64,000 nt of DNA, from contig AZLU01000098.1 of NCBI GenBank assembly GCA_002224055.1, positions 83,633-147,632 on the forward strand, given 5' to 3'. A program made the position numbers and the translations under genes. Source of the DNA: Pezizomycotina sp. ARF18. Lineage: Eukaryota; Ascomycota. Under the pieces are notes generated by a model. That model searched no databases, was not told the origin of the DNA, and saw only the letters and a program-made list of their open reading frames with translations. This document shows positions 46,100 through 59,243 of this stretch, one piece after another (the stretch's first letter is position 1; the number at the start of each line of letters is the position of its first letter).

Positions 46100-49000
46100 C
46101 TTTCCTTACTCGAAGCGTTGGCTCAGCCAGGGCTTCGAGATTCTATCAGACTACTGGTTCTTTACAAAGATGACGAATAGGAATAGAGAATAGATGATTA
46201 CAAAAGGAAAGAGGCAAGAAATAGAAATAGAATACAAAAAAGTGGAGGGAGTGGAGTAATTAAAGATAGTCCTCCTGAACCCGACTAGGACGAGACGACC
46301 TAGAGATTGCGTCTTCGTATATCTTTTACTTCATATTCCCCTCTCCTCGTGGGCCCTCGTGGAGAAAAAAAAAGAAAAGAAAAGAAAAGAAAGACAACAA
46401 CACCGTGAAAACTTTTGCCCTGAAAAAGAGCAAACCGTAGCCCCTTTGAGGAAGAAAAACCGCTGCCGCAGAAAAGTGGATTATCTATCGCCAGAAACAA
46501 GACACTACCGTAAACCGGACTAATCCGCATTCTGCTCAATTTAGACTTGAAGATACAGTGGTGTGTTAATTTTAAATAACGACGAGAATGTATTGGGTAC
46601 TCCAGTATCTGTGGGACCCCACACTTATGAACATGTAAAGAATACCTTGCGATTGTCCTATCAGGAGCCACCAGGACGCGAGAAACAATTTACAGAAATG
46701 ACAAAAAAGGGGAAAGCAATTTTACAAATTTGTGGTGTCGGTTAGATTCTTCGAGGCAAGAACGCCCGAATCTCGCGCCGACTGTAGTTGACCAAAGACA
46801 AGACAAAAGGCTCTTTTCCCGACCTATATGGTCTCTCAGAAGCTTTTTTCTCCTTGTTGTACCCCTGTTCGGTCTTATAGCATGATCTCTCTTTATTCCG
46901 GGGTACTTAGCGTTGCACATTCCGAGGCGATTTTCTTGATACTTACTATCGAGACCTTTGAGTTAAAAGTGTAAGTCTTAGAGAGAGACAGAAAGGCGCT
47001 GAGCTGTTCCTACTCCTCGTTTAGGCAGGGGTCACTATTTTTCCTTCTTTCCCCACCTCGCGCACCGTCATGGTTGTTTCACGATTGTTAAGTCTCGGGA
47101 AAGATCAACGGCCGAGAGGTTCCTCTTTGACGTTAGCATCAAGGATTATTTAGCTCCTAGGCAAGCTTTTTCGCAAGGCCAGGGTCACGATTCAGTGCAC
47201 ACGAATGAAAAGTCTTAGCTCGCAACGTTGCCTAAGCTTACCGCATTATCGGGGCAGATCTTTAATGCTCGCCGTGAGACGAAGGTTACGTTGGCGATTT
47301 TCGAACATGAGCTTCGCGAGTTACCACGATTATACGCCTTTGCTTGAGAGGTAGATCTATCCCAGTTTTATCATCCATATAGCTATAATAAGGAGATCGG
47401 GTCCGTGCTTCGTCCTATCGTGCCTGAATTTGAGTCTTTGAGATATTGAAACAAAAAATCCGTAATTTCCGACCCTTTATATAGTTATATATACAGAACG
47501 GGCAAACCTGCTCTCGAATGGTAAATAACAATACAAAATTTAAGATTACAGCAAAGATAAAGACGATAACGAAGGTAAACTCATAAAGGGCTAATGATTC
47601 ACGGATTACACTCGCGTTAGGTTATGTAGCAGACCTTTTCGCCTTGAAAAGTTGAGACCGCGAGAGTACTTATTAGATTTGCGGGATATTGACCTTTTTT
47701 TTTTTTTTTTTTCATCTCAAGTTTTTGGAATTTTCTCCATCTGCAGGCCAGGAACGATCCGAGGACCGAGAAGAATGAACCCGGTATACCCTAAAGCTGA
47801 TACAAAATATCGGACGAAGTTGCTCCCCACAGAATTCGCATGGTAGATTCCGAACGCTTCGTGTAGTTTTTTTCTGATGCTCAGCAGGATTGAAATGTTC
47901 CATCTTTTGCCGAGAGCCGATTCAGACATATAAAGAGAATTTCATGATACTCAAAAATGCGAACAGAAACCCCCTCGCCGATGCGGGGTCGAAGATACGA
48001 GATACGACATATTGCGAACAGAGCCGCTTTCGTGTCAGATTGATCACGACTTTTGTCTATGTGAGTATGAGACAGCTTCTGCAGTCGTTCTAGACCGATC
48101 TTAAAAGACGCAGTGGTATATTAAATAAATGTGTAATATGAGCGACATCGTTCGAGTAATTAAAGTCGAGCATCGTGAACATGTGCTTGTAAGATCAATG
48201 AGACTATTTCTTTGTGTTAAGATTACTACGAGCCGAAATTTGAGCACGATATTCACGAGCTTATTCTTTACAGTGAACCGGATCGCAATGATAAATCTGC
48301 CTATTTTATCATAATATTAGACAGGAGACCTCGTGAGAGCCAGCGGGGCTAGTAGCAGTGCGATGTGATGCTAGATATCTTCCATGGATCAGGACGCTTA
48401 TGGACGGCCGATATTGTCACAATGTATCCCATCGTCCTCTTATCAGAAATATCAGAGAATAAAAATTCTCGGTGATGCTCACAAGTAAGGCTTCTAGAAC
48501 AGCTTACAACACTCATATTTCAAACTGGGGAACGAGAAATAACATGGCTGGAGCTAGAAAATATTATTTTTGGACGAGGGTTCAAGTTTGTTGCTTTCTC
48601 CAAACAAGTGCGTAAACATGACATGGCACCTAATAATGCCAACCATACGTTTGCGCCAATGGTCGAGACCAGAAGCTTCCAAGAGAAAAAAAGGCATATA
48701 CGATGAAGATACTCTCTAAGGCGTCTAGAAGCGCATTTTGGATTACTGAGGATCCAAACTTAAGTAATAAGAAGACCCACGGTCGTTAGAAGGTACCGTA
48801 TCCGGCCACGGGCCATGTATCTATTGCCTTTTTCCGAGATAGTACGCAATATATGAAGATAGACACCGCTACTATAACTTTCTATGTTTTATTTCCATAA
48901 ATCCACGACTTAGTCCAGAAAGTTCCTAGCAGTCGATTGAATATTCCAGGATATATCCAGGCCACATTCCTGTACACTCTTTCGTCCAGTTTCCTGCACA

Positions 49001-49359
49001 TTGAGCACCATTATTATAAAAAAAGTGACACTGACAAGGCTGAGTTTGTTTGGATAATCTGGATACATCGAGAGTGGGAGGATAGATCTGGAAAATTCTT
49101 AAGTTCTCAAGTTCCTGCAAGTATGGAATGAGAGGGGCCTATATAGAGGATTGTATATTATATAAATATTATTATTGTAGATACTTAGATCCTTCTTCTT
49201 CTTCTCCTTCTAGTTAGAGAATTCAGGTATTAGTTGCAACAGAGTTTGTTTTGAAGCAGCCATCAATAAGTGAAAGCAGGGGAGTCGCAAAGAAAACTAA
49301 TCAAACACAGCTTAACTCCTTGTAATTGGTGCTCACTGGCAGCAACAGAGACGACGCTC
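46100..49359. other. Gene-poor stretch
   Basis: About 3.3 kb with only short open frames lacking motifs and one 18-base T tract near 47695-47712. Nothing recognisable was found. Confidence 0.5.
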
Positions 49360-50105
49360 GACAATCGAAAGGTATGCCCTCGATTCTTCTCCTATTCAAT
49401 ATGTTAAGTCCCCTCACAAGCTATAGTTTTCATCTCCTCCGAAATCATCCAGTTCGTTATCGGACCTGAGGACAGTCCATAGCAAGATCTACTATCTCAA
49501 TAACAGCTTTATTGCGAAGCTCTCTCCAGCGCTTGAAGCCCTTGTGAATGGCGGTATGCGCAAAAGCGTCGAACGCAAAGAAGTCTTCCCGAAGTTGATC
49601 AGTTAAATTCGTCCAGGTCGCTGAGTTTACCGTAACGGAAACTACTCGGACGTTTCTAGGGCTGACCAAACGCAAACTTAGAGTATCTGTTCGATCTCTC
49701 AAGGCACGTCCGAGGCGATCACGAAAGACCCCAAGGAGGATGACTACGAAAAGCTTCTTCTTAACGCGAAGGTTTACGTTTTCGCAGATACTTACAACGT
49801 AGAAACTCTTAAGGAGAAGAGTTCAGACCGCTTCAAGATGCTGTTGAGCTGCGTCAAAGCTAGTGAAGCCATCCCCGATAGTCTGGCGCATTTATCCGCT
49901 ATGTTTACCAGAACACATGGACAGTTCCGAAGAACCGCTACGCAATATCATCGTCGACTTCTGCGTGGACAATTTCTGGGACCTAACCGAGTGCAAGACA
50001 TTCAACGAATTGCTAGCAGGGAGGTAGTTTTGTGGTTAATCTAATGGAGCGTGTTTTAGCTAAGGCGGTTAAGCCCAACCGTAGTATGCCTGATAGTCGC
50101 TGGGG
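49360..50105 (+). pseudogene. BTB/POZ-domain protein, decayed (copy 6)
   Basis: SSEIIQFVIGPEDSP (about 49436-49480) begins the BTB core. A shifted frame continues SKIYYLNNSFIAKLSPALEAL and NGGMRKSVERKEVF (to about 49590). EDDYEKLLLNAKVYVFADTYN follows near 49737-49799, with AHLIRYVYQNTW (about 49888-49925) and RNIIVDFCVDNFWDLTECKT (about 49945-50005). The last segment ends VVNLMERVLAKAV. All family blocks are present in order, as in copies 4 and 5, but at least four frame changes and a stop are needed. A short intron just upstream (about 49370-49427) is possible. Confidence 0.65.
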
Positions 50106-50658
50106 ATGCGAGCATTTGAATCGATGCATCGACTTTTTTGAAGGAAGTAAGTTCCCGAATCAATTTCCTAGAACTTCCTTCCATTCTTCACCAATTTGAT
50201 GCAACTGGAGCTTTTAATATGTCCAGTTTATATAAGATAGCCGCGGTTGCACCAATAGACTCACGTCGTTTGCGAGCAACATAATCTCTTTTAGGGGAAT
50301 GGTATACGGTCATGCTTAGGTCAGAGCATTACATCATGGAGTAATTCTATAATCCCTCGAAACGCCAAAGTCCATTATTGAAGCTAAAGCTAGTAAGTTA
50401 TATAAGATACATGTATGGAAAGATGGGCTGTACTGCTATGTTTGCGTGTGAGGAACTGTATGCCGATTCACTAAGAATGCTACGAATGGATGTCGCTAAA
50501 GAATATGGAAAAAAAAAAAAAAAAAAAAAAAACCGGAAACGAATGATTACAAACTGGGAAAAGTGAAGTGCAAAAGTATCCAAAGCTTCTTTAAAAACAT
50601 GATTTGAGTTCAGACAGGCAAGGAGGATGATTGTAGTAAGCTCTCTCTTTGAGCTCCT
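50106..50658. other. Intergenic spacer
   Basis: No gene seen. It contains a poly(A) tract of about 24 A. Confidence 0.5.
50509..50532. repeat. Poly(A) tract, about 24 A
   Basis: An uninterrupted A homopolymer in the spacer between the BTB relic and the membrane-protein gene. Its length is probably imprecise. Confidence 0.85.
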
Positions 50659-52204
50659 TCACCGCATTTCGTAGTCCTCCGGGTGCTGCTTGATATCGTG
50701 AAACTCCCCGCGCTTGTGCTCCTCCTCCTTCTCCCAGAACCTCTCGGAGAGGTAATCGTAAATGAGCGGCAGCCAGAAACTGATAGCCATGAGTTGGCCG
50801 AACCCCCACTCCCGTAGTCAACGACGTTGAAGTACGGCGCCATGATGAACATCTGCTCACCAGTATCATCAGATAGATACCCCAACAACACCCCAAACAA
50901 CACCCTACAACCCTAGATTGCCTGTGCCACATGCCGCCGATCTTCTTCGTGTTATCGAGCAAGATGCAGATCATGACGAGAGCGGTGAAGACGAGGACGA
51001 TGCCATAGACTGCCTTCGGGATATTGCTGACGGTGTCGAGGAAGTGTTTTATGGCTTTTAGTTTAATACCTTCGAGGTCTTCTGCTTCGTCGCAGGTCCA
51101 CATGTTTTCGTAGAGGCGGGCGATGCGGTTGCCGCGTTTCGAGAGGGCGATGCAGTAGAAGATGGCGCAGACGATGTACGAGATGGCGGAAATAACTAGC
51201 GTCGACCAAGAAGAGGTCGGGTGGATGTGGTGGACAGTCAGAAGTGAGAAGGAGAGGAGCGAGGGCGTTGAGCGTGATGGCGACGAGAGGTACCGGTCGA
51301 CGTCGGAGACGTGGTGGCGGAAATTACGGATGGATCCCGCGACGACGAGCGAGGCGACGAACCAGGCTTGGAGACGTTGGAAGGCGAGGAGCTGGCGGGC
51401 GAATGCTGGATGTGCGTCGACGGTGCGCTGAGGGGAGGAACCGCGGGGTAGCTGCTCCATATGTCTACGCTTCGCTGCGCCGCGGATGGCCTTGGAGAAG
51501 ATGTACAGCGCGACGCCGAGGGCGAGGAGGACCTGGATAAGGTATGAGATGAACCCCGCACCGCCGATATCCGGATCGGCTTTGACGAGGCTTTAACGCG
51601 GGAGCACATGGCGGCGCGGCAGTCGAGGGCATTGTCCAGGTTTAGCGTCTGGTTCTTTTCCATCCACAGGGCGTTCAACTCGCACGCCGGGTTGAGCTTA
51701 ACATCGTTCTGCTTTCTCCTCGCCTTCGCCTTTTATCCTACCGCAGCTGAGGTCATAGCATCCCTGGTTCAGCCTCTTCCCAGGAACGTAACGAAGTTCT
51801 GCGCGATCTCTTCGTTTTCCTTCGTCTCCTTGACGTTATATTGCCCTAGGTCCTTGACAGCTGGGCCGAAATTGCTTTCCTCGGTCGAAGTATTCTTGGG
51901 CACTATCGAATCGACCCTGCGGGTGACGTTCGAGAACGCTATGCATTCGTACAGGTCCTCGAGTGACTCCAGCTTCGAGGTCTTCTGTATCGTGATGGGA
52001 ACCTCTTCGCATTGTTTCGCGAGGTCCTTGACGTCCTTCTTCTCGGTGCTGATTTCGAGTGTTGTGAAGTTTTTCGGGGGTGAGGAATGAAGCCAGTACT
52101 GGAACACTGGGGTCTTCGTCGGCTGAATACCCGTACGTGCTCACGCCGAAGTACCAGCCCAGCAGGCTCTCTGAGCTTTCGATCAGGGTGTCTAGGCCAG
52201 TCAT
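50659..52204 (-). pseudogene. Multi-pass fungal membrane protein of unknown function, frameshifted
   Basis: From ATG 52204 (TGLDTLIESSESLLGWYFGV) the minus strand passes through an acidic, Lys/Glu-rich segment (FTTLEISTEKKDVKDLAKQ). A cysteine-bearing stretch follows (LNPACELNALWMEKNQTLNL, DCRAAMC). The DPDIGGAGFISYLIQ motif begins the membrane part (about 51540-51580); DPDIAG-type motifs mark a fungal family of uncharacterised TM proteins. TM-like segments follow: VLLALGVALYIFSKAI, LQAWFVASLVVAGSIRNF, WSTLVISAISYIVCAIFYCI, AVYGIVLVFTALVMICILL. A last frame gives GQLMAISFWLPLIYDYLSER and ends HPEDYEMR at 50659. About four frame changes are needed. No enzymatic motif was seen. Confidence 0.6.
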
Positions 52205-54635
52205 TGTGACGACGATGGCTTTAAGACCTCTCTAGTATTCGTTTGACAGTCTATTGGAGGTTCTTATATATAATTGAAAGCGGTTTGTTAGAGGTTGGCC
52301 TTGTTAAGGCGAGTTTAAAAGCTGACTGAGTCTATTATGATGTGACGGAGAAATCGATATTTATACTTTTGCATGAAAAATACAAAAAAAAAAAAAGACT
52401 AATGAAGAAAATATATAATGAATAAGATGCTAAGACACTTGGCGGGAACGAGGAAGATTAAATACCAAGAAAGCCTCAGGCATTGGATCCAAGGTTAAGT
52501 AAGTATCAAGATACAATATATGATATTGAACTTGCATATTATTTGGGGCATTTACCGCTGGATGTTATGCCTTGCCCTTGTCTTGCCTTGTATGGGGGAG
52601 TGTTACAATAAGCACACACCAAAATCCTACTCAAAGCCACTCAATTCTCATGAAAAAGCTCCGAGGATGAAAAGCAAACAGGAAACCTGTATACAGCCTC
52701 TCCTCCTCCCAGTAGCCCTGCTCGATCAGGTATATATTGCCAAGTCAGATCTCATTCGGATAAAAAATGATGGGTCAATTGGACCAGGGTTGGAGTGGGT
52801 TATAGATACGAGCACTCCTCTTTCTCCTAGACGAGGGCCAATGCAATGTCCGTAATATCTGCAAATCTCACAGGAAACAGCTCATCACATCAGCGCTATA
52901 TTCAATCAAATCAATCAAATCATCATTGCATGTCAGCACCTCCCTCTCACCTTCTCCCTCGTATTGAAGGGAAATAAGAAAGTCCGAATCGAATCTCAAC
53001 ATTTTTCAGGCTCGGAGTAGCCTTCTTTCGTTCTTTTTCCTCTTTTGCTTCGCCTCAATAAAATGCAGGAGCTTGGGTTCCAGGGTGCTACGCAAAACAT
53101 GGGGGGGAAATGCAATACACCGACAAAGACACTCGACTACTTAGACTGTGCGTGAGCACGAAAAGAAAATGTGGGAGGAAATGAAATCTAATCTTAGGTA
53201 CTCCATGAACAAGCAAATATACTGTATATAAATTAAATGCTCAATACTAAAGCGGAGAGTTTCAGGCCCTCTACCTCTCTTTTTCTTATTCAAAACAATG
53301 CGAGGATTATTAGTTTGAACGCCGTTTTCTTTTTTCTTTGATGTATATTTGCAGCTGCCCCTTTTCGATCCTTTGGCTCACACAGCTGTTTAATCCTTGA
53401 AAACGATCAGCCGATTGACCAATGACTCCTGATCAGTGACACCCGTATCCGGCCGGGTTAGAATGTGGGCTGTCAATAATGCATGTTAATGCCTCAAGGC
53501 TCAGGCCCCTCAGGTAAGAAAAGTGCTAAGCCTCGCTAGAATGTTCTCTACCAGAGACAGCGGATATACTCGCCAAAAGAAGAAGAACTGCGAAGGGGGG
53601 CAATGATTCCCCCAAAACTCCGGAGAATGTCCAATTAGCCAAAAGGAAAGAAAAAAGCTTGTTTTTGTCCTGTCTTTCTTTTCGTCCTGGCTGGGTTTCG
53701 AAGGAGATAGAAAGGTACCGGTTTTGAAGTAAATTTGCTGTTTCTCGCATGGATGCTTCATTAGAAGGAAAGGGCATTGTCTTAAGCAATCAATATATAA
53801 TTTCCACACTGTTCATCCTTGCGAGCAAGAAACACTACCGAGACTTTGAATGTAGGGCCTCAAAGTCTCGGGAAAATATGGAGAGTCCGTTATATCGCGG
53901 GAATGGCAACAGAAACATGGCAAGGGACATAATACATCTCTGTGTTGAAAAATGGTTAGGAGTAGAAGGCTTTCACGTGTTTCCTTCTCATGACAACTGT
54001 TCGATTTTTCCAAGATTTTTCTAGCACCGCAAAAAGCTCAAGTAAATACTAATATTTTTCCCTTCGGTAAACTGCGGAGAGGGAAGTTTAATCATACCCT
54101 TTTAGAGTCGCGCGCTTGGAGAAGATGCGACCATCAAACCGTTGGAAGCCGGCGCTTTATATACTTCTGCAGTCTCAAATTTTACGTAAATCATGAGATA
54201 GGACAGGTTTCCTTGAGTTTTCATCACAACAATTCACAAACAAACACGCTTCGAGACTAGGGTTTTATCACATATTGACGAAATAGCTCAAGTATTTCTG
54301 TGCGCTGGCGCTCTAGCCTAGTCTCTCGCGCTACCATCGCGATCATGACAGCCTGCCTCGAGTTATTTTTGGTCCTTGTTCTCCCCTCGCGCAAAAATAG
54401 TAAACGCTCGCGGTAGTACCAACCACCAGACTGTTAACGATGTTTATATTTATGTTTATTTATACATTTTTTTTTTTTCTTTTCTTTTCTTATTTTTAAA
54501 TTCCTATCCTTGTTCCCCTTTCGTCACGATTGACACTTTCGAACCCGAGCGATGTTACAGAAGTTGCAAGAAGGGGAGGCTGGTTCCACAATTAACGGTT
54601 CAGGGCAAGGGTATGACCCCGCGGGACTTTTTCTA

Positions 54636-54657
54636 TTTTTTTTTTTTTTTTTTTTTT
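54636..54657. repeat. Poly(T) tract, about 22 T
   Basis: An uninterrupted T homopolymer in the gene-poor stretch. Confidence 0.85.
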
Positions 54658-54805
54658 CATTATTCGGACAAACCGAAACAAGGATCCTCATTGTCTTATT
54701 GAGGCGAGGCTTTACTCGAGGCGATTTTTTTTAATATACTTTTTCTGCCTGAAGGGTTGCATTGAATCCTCTCATGTGTTTTCCTCGTTGTCCAAATGTA
54801 TCGTG

Positions 54806-54829
54806 TTTTTTTTTTTTTTTTTTTTTTTT
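54806..54829. repeat. Poly(T) tract, about 24 T
   Basis: A second T homopolymer 150 bases from the previous one. Confidence 0.85.
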
Positions 54830-57012
54830 GGTCTGGTGTTCTTTGGCTCCGAGAGTATCAAACCTGGTAACAACCTCCGCTCTGGGAACCCACTAAATAT
54901 TGAAGATCTTCAATGACAAGACCAAAGAACAACGAAGCAATCTCCGCTACTCCACGACGAATGGAAATGCCAAAGAACTCTAAGAAAATCCTTGTGATAT
55001 GCTTGGGATACGATCTGCAAGAGAAATCGTTTTTGTCGTTTTTTTGTCCGGTGTTGAAAACTCCTAAGCCCCGGTTCACCCAAGCAAGCTTCCAGATTCG
55101 AATGAATCGAATCTCCCGGCCGCTTGGTTCAAGTTCAAACATCATGCGATAATTGTATTCAGCCTGAGGAGAACTTTTAGAAAGTAGGCTATAATCGATG
55201 GAAGACAGCTATGACGTGAACTTCTATATCAATTCCGAGTTTCTTTTTGTTAACGTATAACTAGCAATTAACACCCGTGATGGCTGACTTTCATCAAGGC
55301 TGAGGAGAAATCGTGATTGAATCTTGGACAGGTCTCTGTTTTTACGCTAAACAGGGGTTTTTGTCACTTATTGTCTCGGAAATGGTGGTGCAAGTGGATA
55401 ACTCAATCCAACGTCAGCCTCGAGATTTCCTTCTTAGTTGTGCGCTTTATTGATCTCTATTGAGCTCAGAAGAGCGCTCGCTGAATGTAGCTGGTGTATC
55501 TAAAAGTCAGCATCTAGCTTTATATCGGAAGACGACAAGTTTGTAGGGAGAGTCGTGGGGCGTCACTAGAAAATTTCAGCCTGGTTCTCAACAGCATTAA
55601 TGAACCGCCGAGGAGTTTATACAATACAGAATTTGATAAAAGTTGCCAGTAAACCGGCCCGGGCTCCCCCGAAAAGCGTCCGCTCTGCCGGATACGCTGC
55701 TTGAAATGGAGTTAGTCTTTATTATAGCACCATGACAGTGAAAAGAACCGGCACCCCAAGAACTAGGAGATTACATGGAATGTCGAGAGAGGGTTCTCAG
55801 ACTTAGCTGTCCCGATAGGCGCGTGGAAGAGACCGTCTTGGCCGCTATAGCGTAGGGATATTGTGATATAAAACAGAGGATATCGAGATCGGCGCTGGTA
55901 AGCTGATGATGTATGGTCAACCCTCCAACTTTTTACAATAACGTGAAGGACTATACATAACAAGTCGTCTGCTGTCTTTGCTACCATAGGATCAAGGACA
56001 ATATGATTGTTTCCCGCCCTTCCCCCTAAGTGGATCATCAAAAGAACATTCGGAAGAACAAAAATTCTCCCGTCGCTTTCCACATCTCGCTAAGCCCTTG
56101 GGTGACCTGTCTCCACGGGGCTTTTTCCATGTGAAGTCTAGCGAAAAGACGCATTGACTTTAGGCGCTGGACTATAATAATATGCTCATTATAGAGATTC
56201 TGGCTTCTTGCAGCCGGTGATGATTTGGCATTTTTTCAAAGACTTAAAAGAGAAAAGTGGCACCATTTTTCGCCTCTTTATCCTCCCTAAAGACTAAAGG
56301 TGTCAAGAGCTTTTTATCTCTTTAAACAAACGGGAAATGTTTCCATAGCCTCTAGTTTGAGTCTCTCTTCTTTTCTCTGGATCAACTTGCCTGATCTATA
56401 CTCTACGCAAAAGAGCCAGGGCTGGATCTCTTCTAGCGCTTGCCTCAGTTAATCTGAAGACGTTGTTGTGCGGGGTTTCCCCTGGGTGGCTAAATTAACC
56501 TATTGAAATTTTCCGGGACTTACACAAAAATAATTACACTTTTCTCAGGAATACGTTCCGCGATCCGATCACACTCGCACTTTTCACATTAATTTTTATT
56601 TTATTTTTCTGTTCCTGCAGATATCCACAATAGATTAAGCTCTCCTGATATCGCCACTTCCTTCATAATAAGGGGCAGAAGAAATAGATCCTTCAAACTC
56701 TTCTAGCGCGGGCGTGTGTCCTTCGAGAGGTTACATATTCTGGGAACCTTCCGTTCCGCACAAGAAACGCGTCTGACGCATAGGCACTAGCGCCGGTTAT
56801 CGGGCTTCCGAGTCCGAGGAGAGAGAGGCAAGCTGGAGAGCTTACGGCAAAAGTTTTCGTCGTCCAGTCTAGAGGAGGAGGCGATAGAGATCGAGGTGTG
56901 TTTGTGCACGCGCACGGAGACTTTCTTTCATTCAAATATTCCTCCCTTTTATCGCGGCCCGGAGCTAGACAGACACATCAAGCTAACGCAGACACTTTTA
57001 TTTTTTTTATAG

Positions 57013-58177
57013 CTGCCTGAGAACCAAGATGTAGATGAGGAGTATGTTCATCCCCCGACCGTTTTCACATATTATTCCCCGATCCGAATTCGAATTTCTG
57101 TGAATAGATACCGTTTTCAAGCTACAACGATCGCATTCTAACCTGACCAAACCAATCAGGATGATCCCGAGCTACGGCTCCAACTACGCCTCCTCGCTCT
57201 TCACCGAGGTCATGAGACACCGGTATGAAAACGGTCGGCGGTACTGCGGCTCGACGGAGGGTATGGACCGGTACTGGGCACCCGACGACGCGAAGGCGCA
57301 GGAAACGTACGACCTCATGCACCACGTCTTCTGGTTGATCCGAAAACGATCGTTATACTCCGCCCCCTTACCGCCAACGGAGTCGAGCGCATACTAGATC
57401 TAGGCACGGGGACGGGGATATTTGCGTCCGACATCGCGGAGATGTTCCCGGAGGCAGCAGTGATAGGCACAGACGTGTCGCCGCTGCAACCGCCGTGGGC
57501 GCCGCCGAACGTTACATACTTGACGGGGAAGGATTACGATTTCACGCTTGATTTCCCATTCCCGGAGGCGTCCTTCGACTTTGTTCACGGGAGGTGCCTG
57601 TACGGCGCGCTGTCGTGGCAGGAGTGGCCGGAGCTGTACAAGAAGGCGTTCGCGTGCTTGAAACCCGGGGTTACTTTGAGAACACGGAGCCGAGCTGCAT
57701 CCCTTCTTCGGACGACGAGAGTCTGTATTTCGACAACGCGATACGCGTCGTTGGTGTCGCGTGCGCGGATGCGGCGGAATGGATCGGGCGGCCGCTGATG
57801 ATAATGGAGCACTTTAGGGGGTGGATGGCGGCGGCGGGGTTCGTGGACATCAGGGTAGAGAAGAGGCGGATGCCGTTAGGGACGTGGCCGCGCGATAAGG
57901 ATCTGAAGGCGGCAGGGAGGTGCATGAACGTTCTTATGCAGGAAGGGTTTGATACATTTACGGGGAGGCTGATGACGAATGTATTAGGGGTGGGTCGCTT
58001 TTCCTCTTCTAGTTCCGTTCCCGCTCACGAACTTGAAGGATCAGAAAGACCTTGTGCTACTGGTGGCTAACTCATTGTCTCTTTTGTCACAGATGACGAT
58101 GGAGCAGGTCGGAGTTGTAAGGGATAAGTTTCTTCCAGGAAATGAGGGACAGGTCGATACACTCATATTACCCGATG
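57013..58177 (+). pseudogene. LaeA-like SAM-dependent methyltransferase, two frameshifts
   Basis: Class I methyltransferases of the LaeA/Llm type affect secondary metabolism and development; substrates are largely unknown. A probable 5' exon (about 57013-57041, PENQDVDEE) is joined by an intron (GTATGT at 57042, CAG ending 57159) to SYGSNYASSLFTEVMRHRYE and NGRRY. After a shift near 57375 comes motif I, ILDLGTGTGIFASDIAEMFP, then VIGTDVSPLQPPWAPPNV, the SAM-binding acidic loop region, and FDFVHGRCLYGALSWQEW. A second shift in a GGGG run (57667-57670) restores GYFENTEPS. IMEHFRGWMAAAGFVDIRVE and GTWPRDKDLKAAGRCMN follow. An intron precedes TMEQVGVVRDKFLPG and the end near 58177 or the stop at 58257. 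All key motifs are intact; two single-base losses explain the breaks. Confidence 0.7.
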
Positions 58178-59243
58178 TAAGTTTAATTCTCCCCCATTTC
58201 TTTCATCATGGCCTCCCTAGCAATCCCCTAGATAGTTTCAAGTGCGCTAAATTCTGAAGACAGTTCGACTGTGTACGGACGAAAACCTCTATGAATTCAG
58301 CATCTTGAGTAAAATTAGATATTTAGACTTACACGCAAGCCACAAAATGTATTTATACGTGTTATACCCCTTCCTTTTTTTCTTTCCTTTTTCTTGCATT
58401 TTCTACTCTTGCGAAACGTCAACTTGAACTTTGCTATTGTCTAGTTGAACTCTCGTCCTCTCATATTTAAGATACCACTACTCGCGCTGTTTTTAAACGG
58501 TGCACTCTGCTTTGGAAAAGTTGCTTAGGGGCTGGTTATGCTCGCGACTTTCGAATTCTCTTTGACCTAATAGTTGAAACACAATGAAGTCGTATCATGG
58601 CTACCTCCGCACTGCAAGGGATGCTCTATTCTAAACTTTATCGATGCATGATCGGATGAATCAAAAGCCAATCCGCTAAAAAAAGACATATTGGGCTTCC
58701 TGCTTGTAAATATTAACAATCCCTTACAAAATTTAGAGATTCTATTCATAATATAAGTATAGGGAGCGATGGCCGAGTCTCGGTTTATCCGAAGATTGTA
58801 AACAGAAAGCGACAGGTCTATGATTTCGTTTCAGTGTTTCTTCGTAATCTTGTATCACTGTCACTAGGCCGCAAAGGAAATGGAGATTTGACCTCGGCAT
58901 CCTTTCAAGTTTCGATACATGGGAAAGAGGCTCCCTATAATGGCATCTGGGGTGGGATAATTGTTGCCCCGAGAAGAATGAAAAGCTCGTCTAGCCGTGC
59001 ACGCTAACCGAAGCATGCGAGTATGTCTTCTCCAATTTACGCATGTCGAGATTCAAGTGTTTTCAATATTTATACCTCAAACGATCTCGAGGAGAGCATC
59101 AATTCCAGAGACAGGTATTTCAAATTCCTGAACCAATTTCCCGCCGCCAAATCTAAATATCAATAACTCGTCTTTGATCCAAAAGCAGAGCCTTTTTTCT
59201 CCCAAATAACGAGTAGCAGGGTCCGTGGCAATACGGTCGCCCA
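58178..59243. other. Intergenic, no gene recognised
   Basis: About 1.07 kb with only short open frames. The methyltransferase frame may extend to 58257. Confidence 0.5.

Larger units (their letters stand above)
52205..57012. other. Long gene-poor stretch
   Basis: About 4.8 kb with no recognisable gene on either strand. It includes several A/T tracts and two poly(T) runs of more than 20 bases. The last 300 bases are presumed upstream sequence or 5' exons of the methyltransferase gene. Confidence 0.5.

Noticed and set aside
50398-50583. Open frames across the poly(A) tract
   Set aside because: Runs of Lys or Phe come from the homopolymer, not from a gene.
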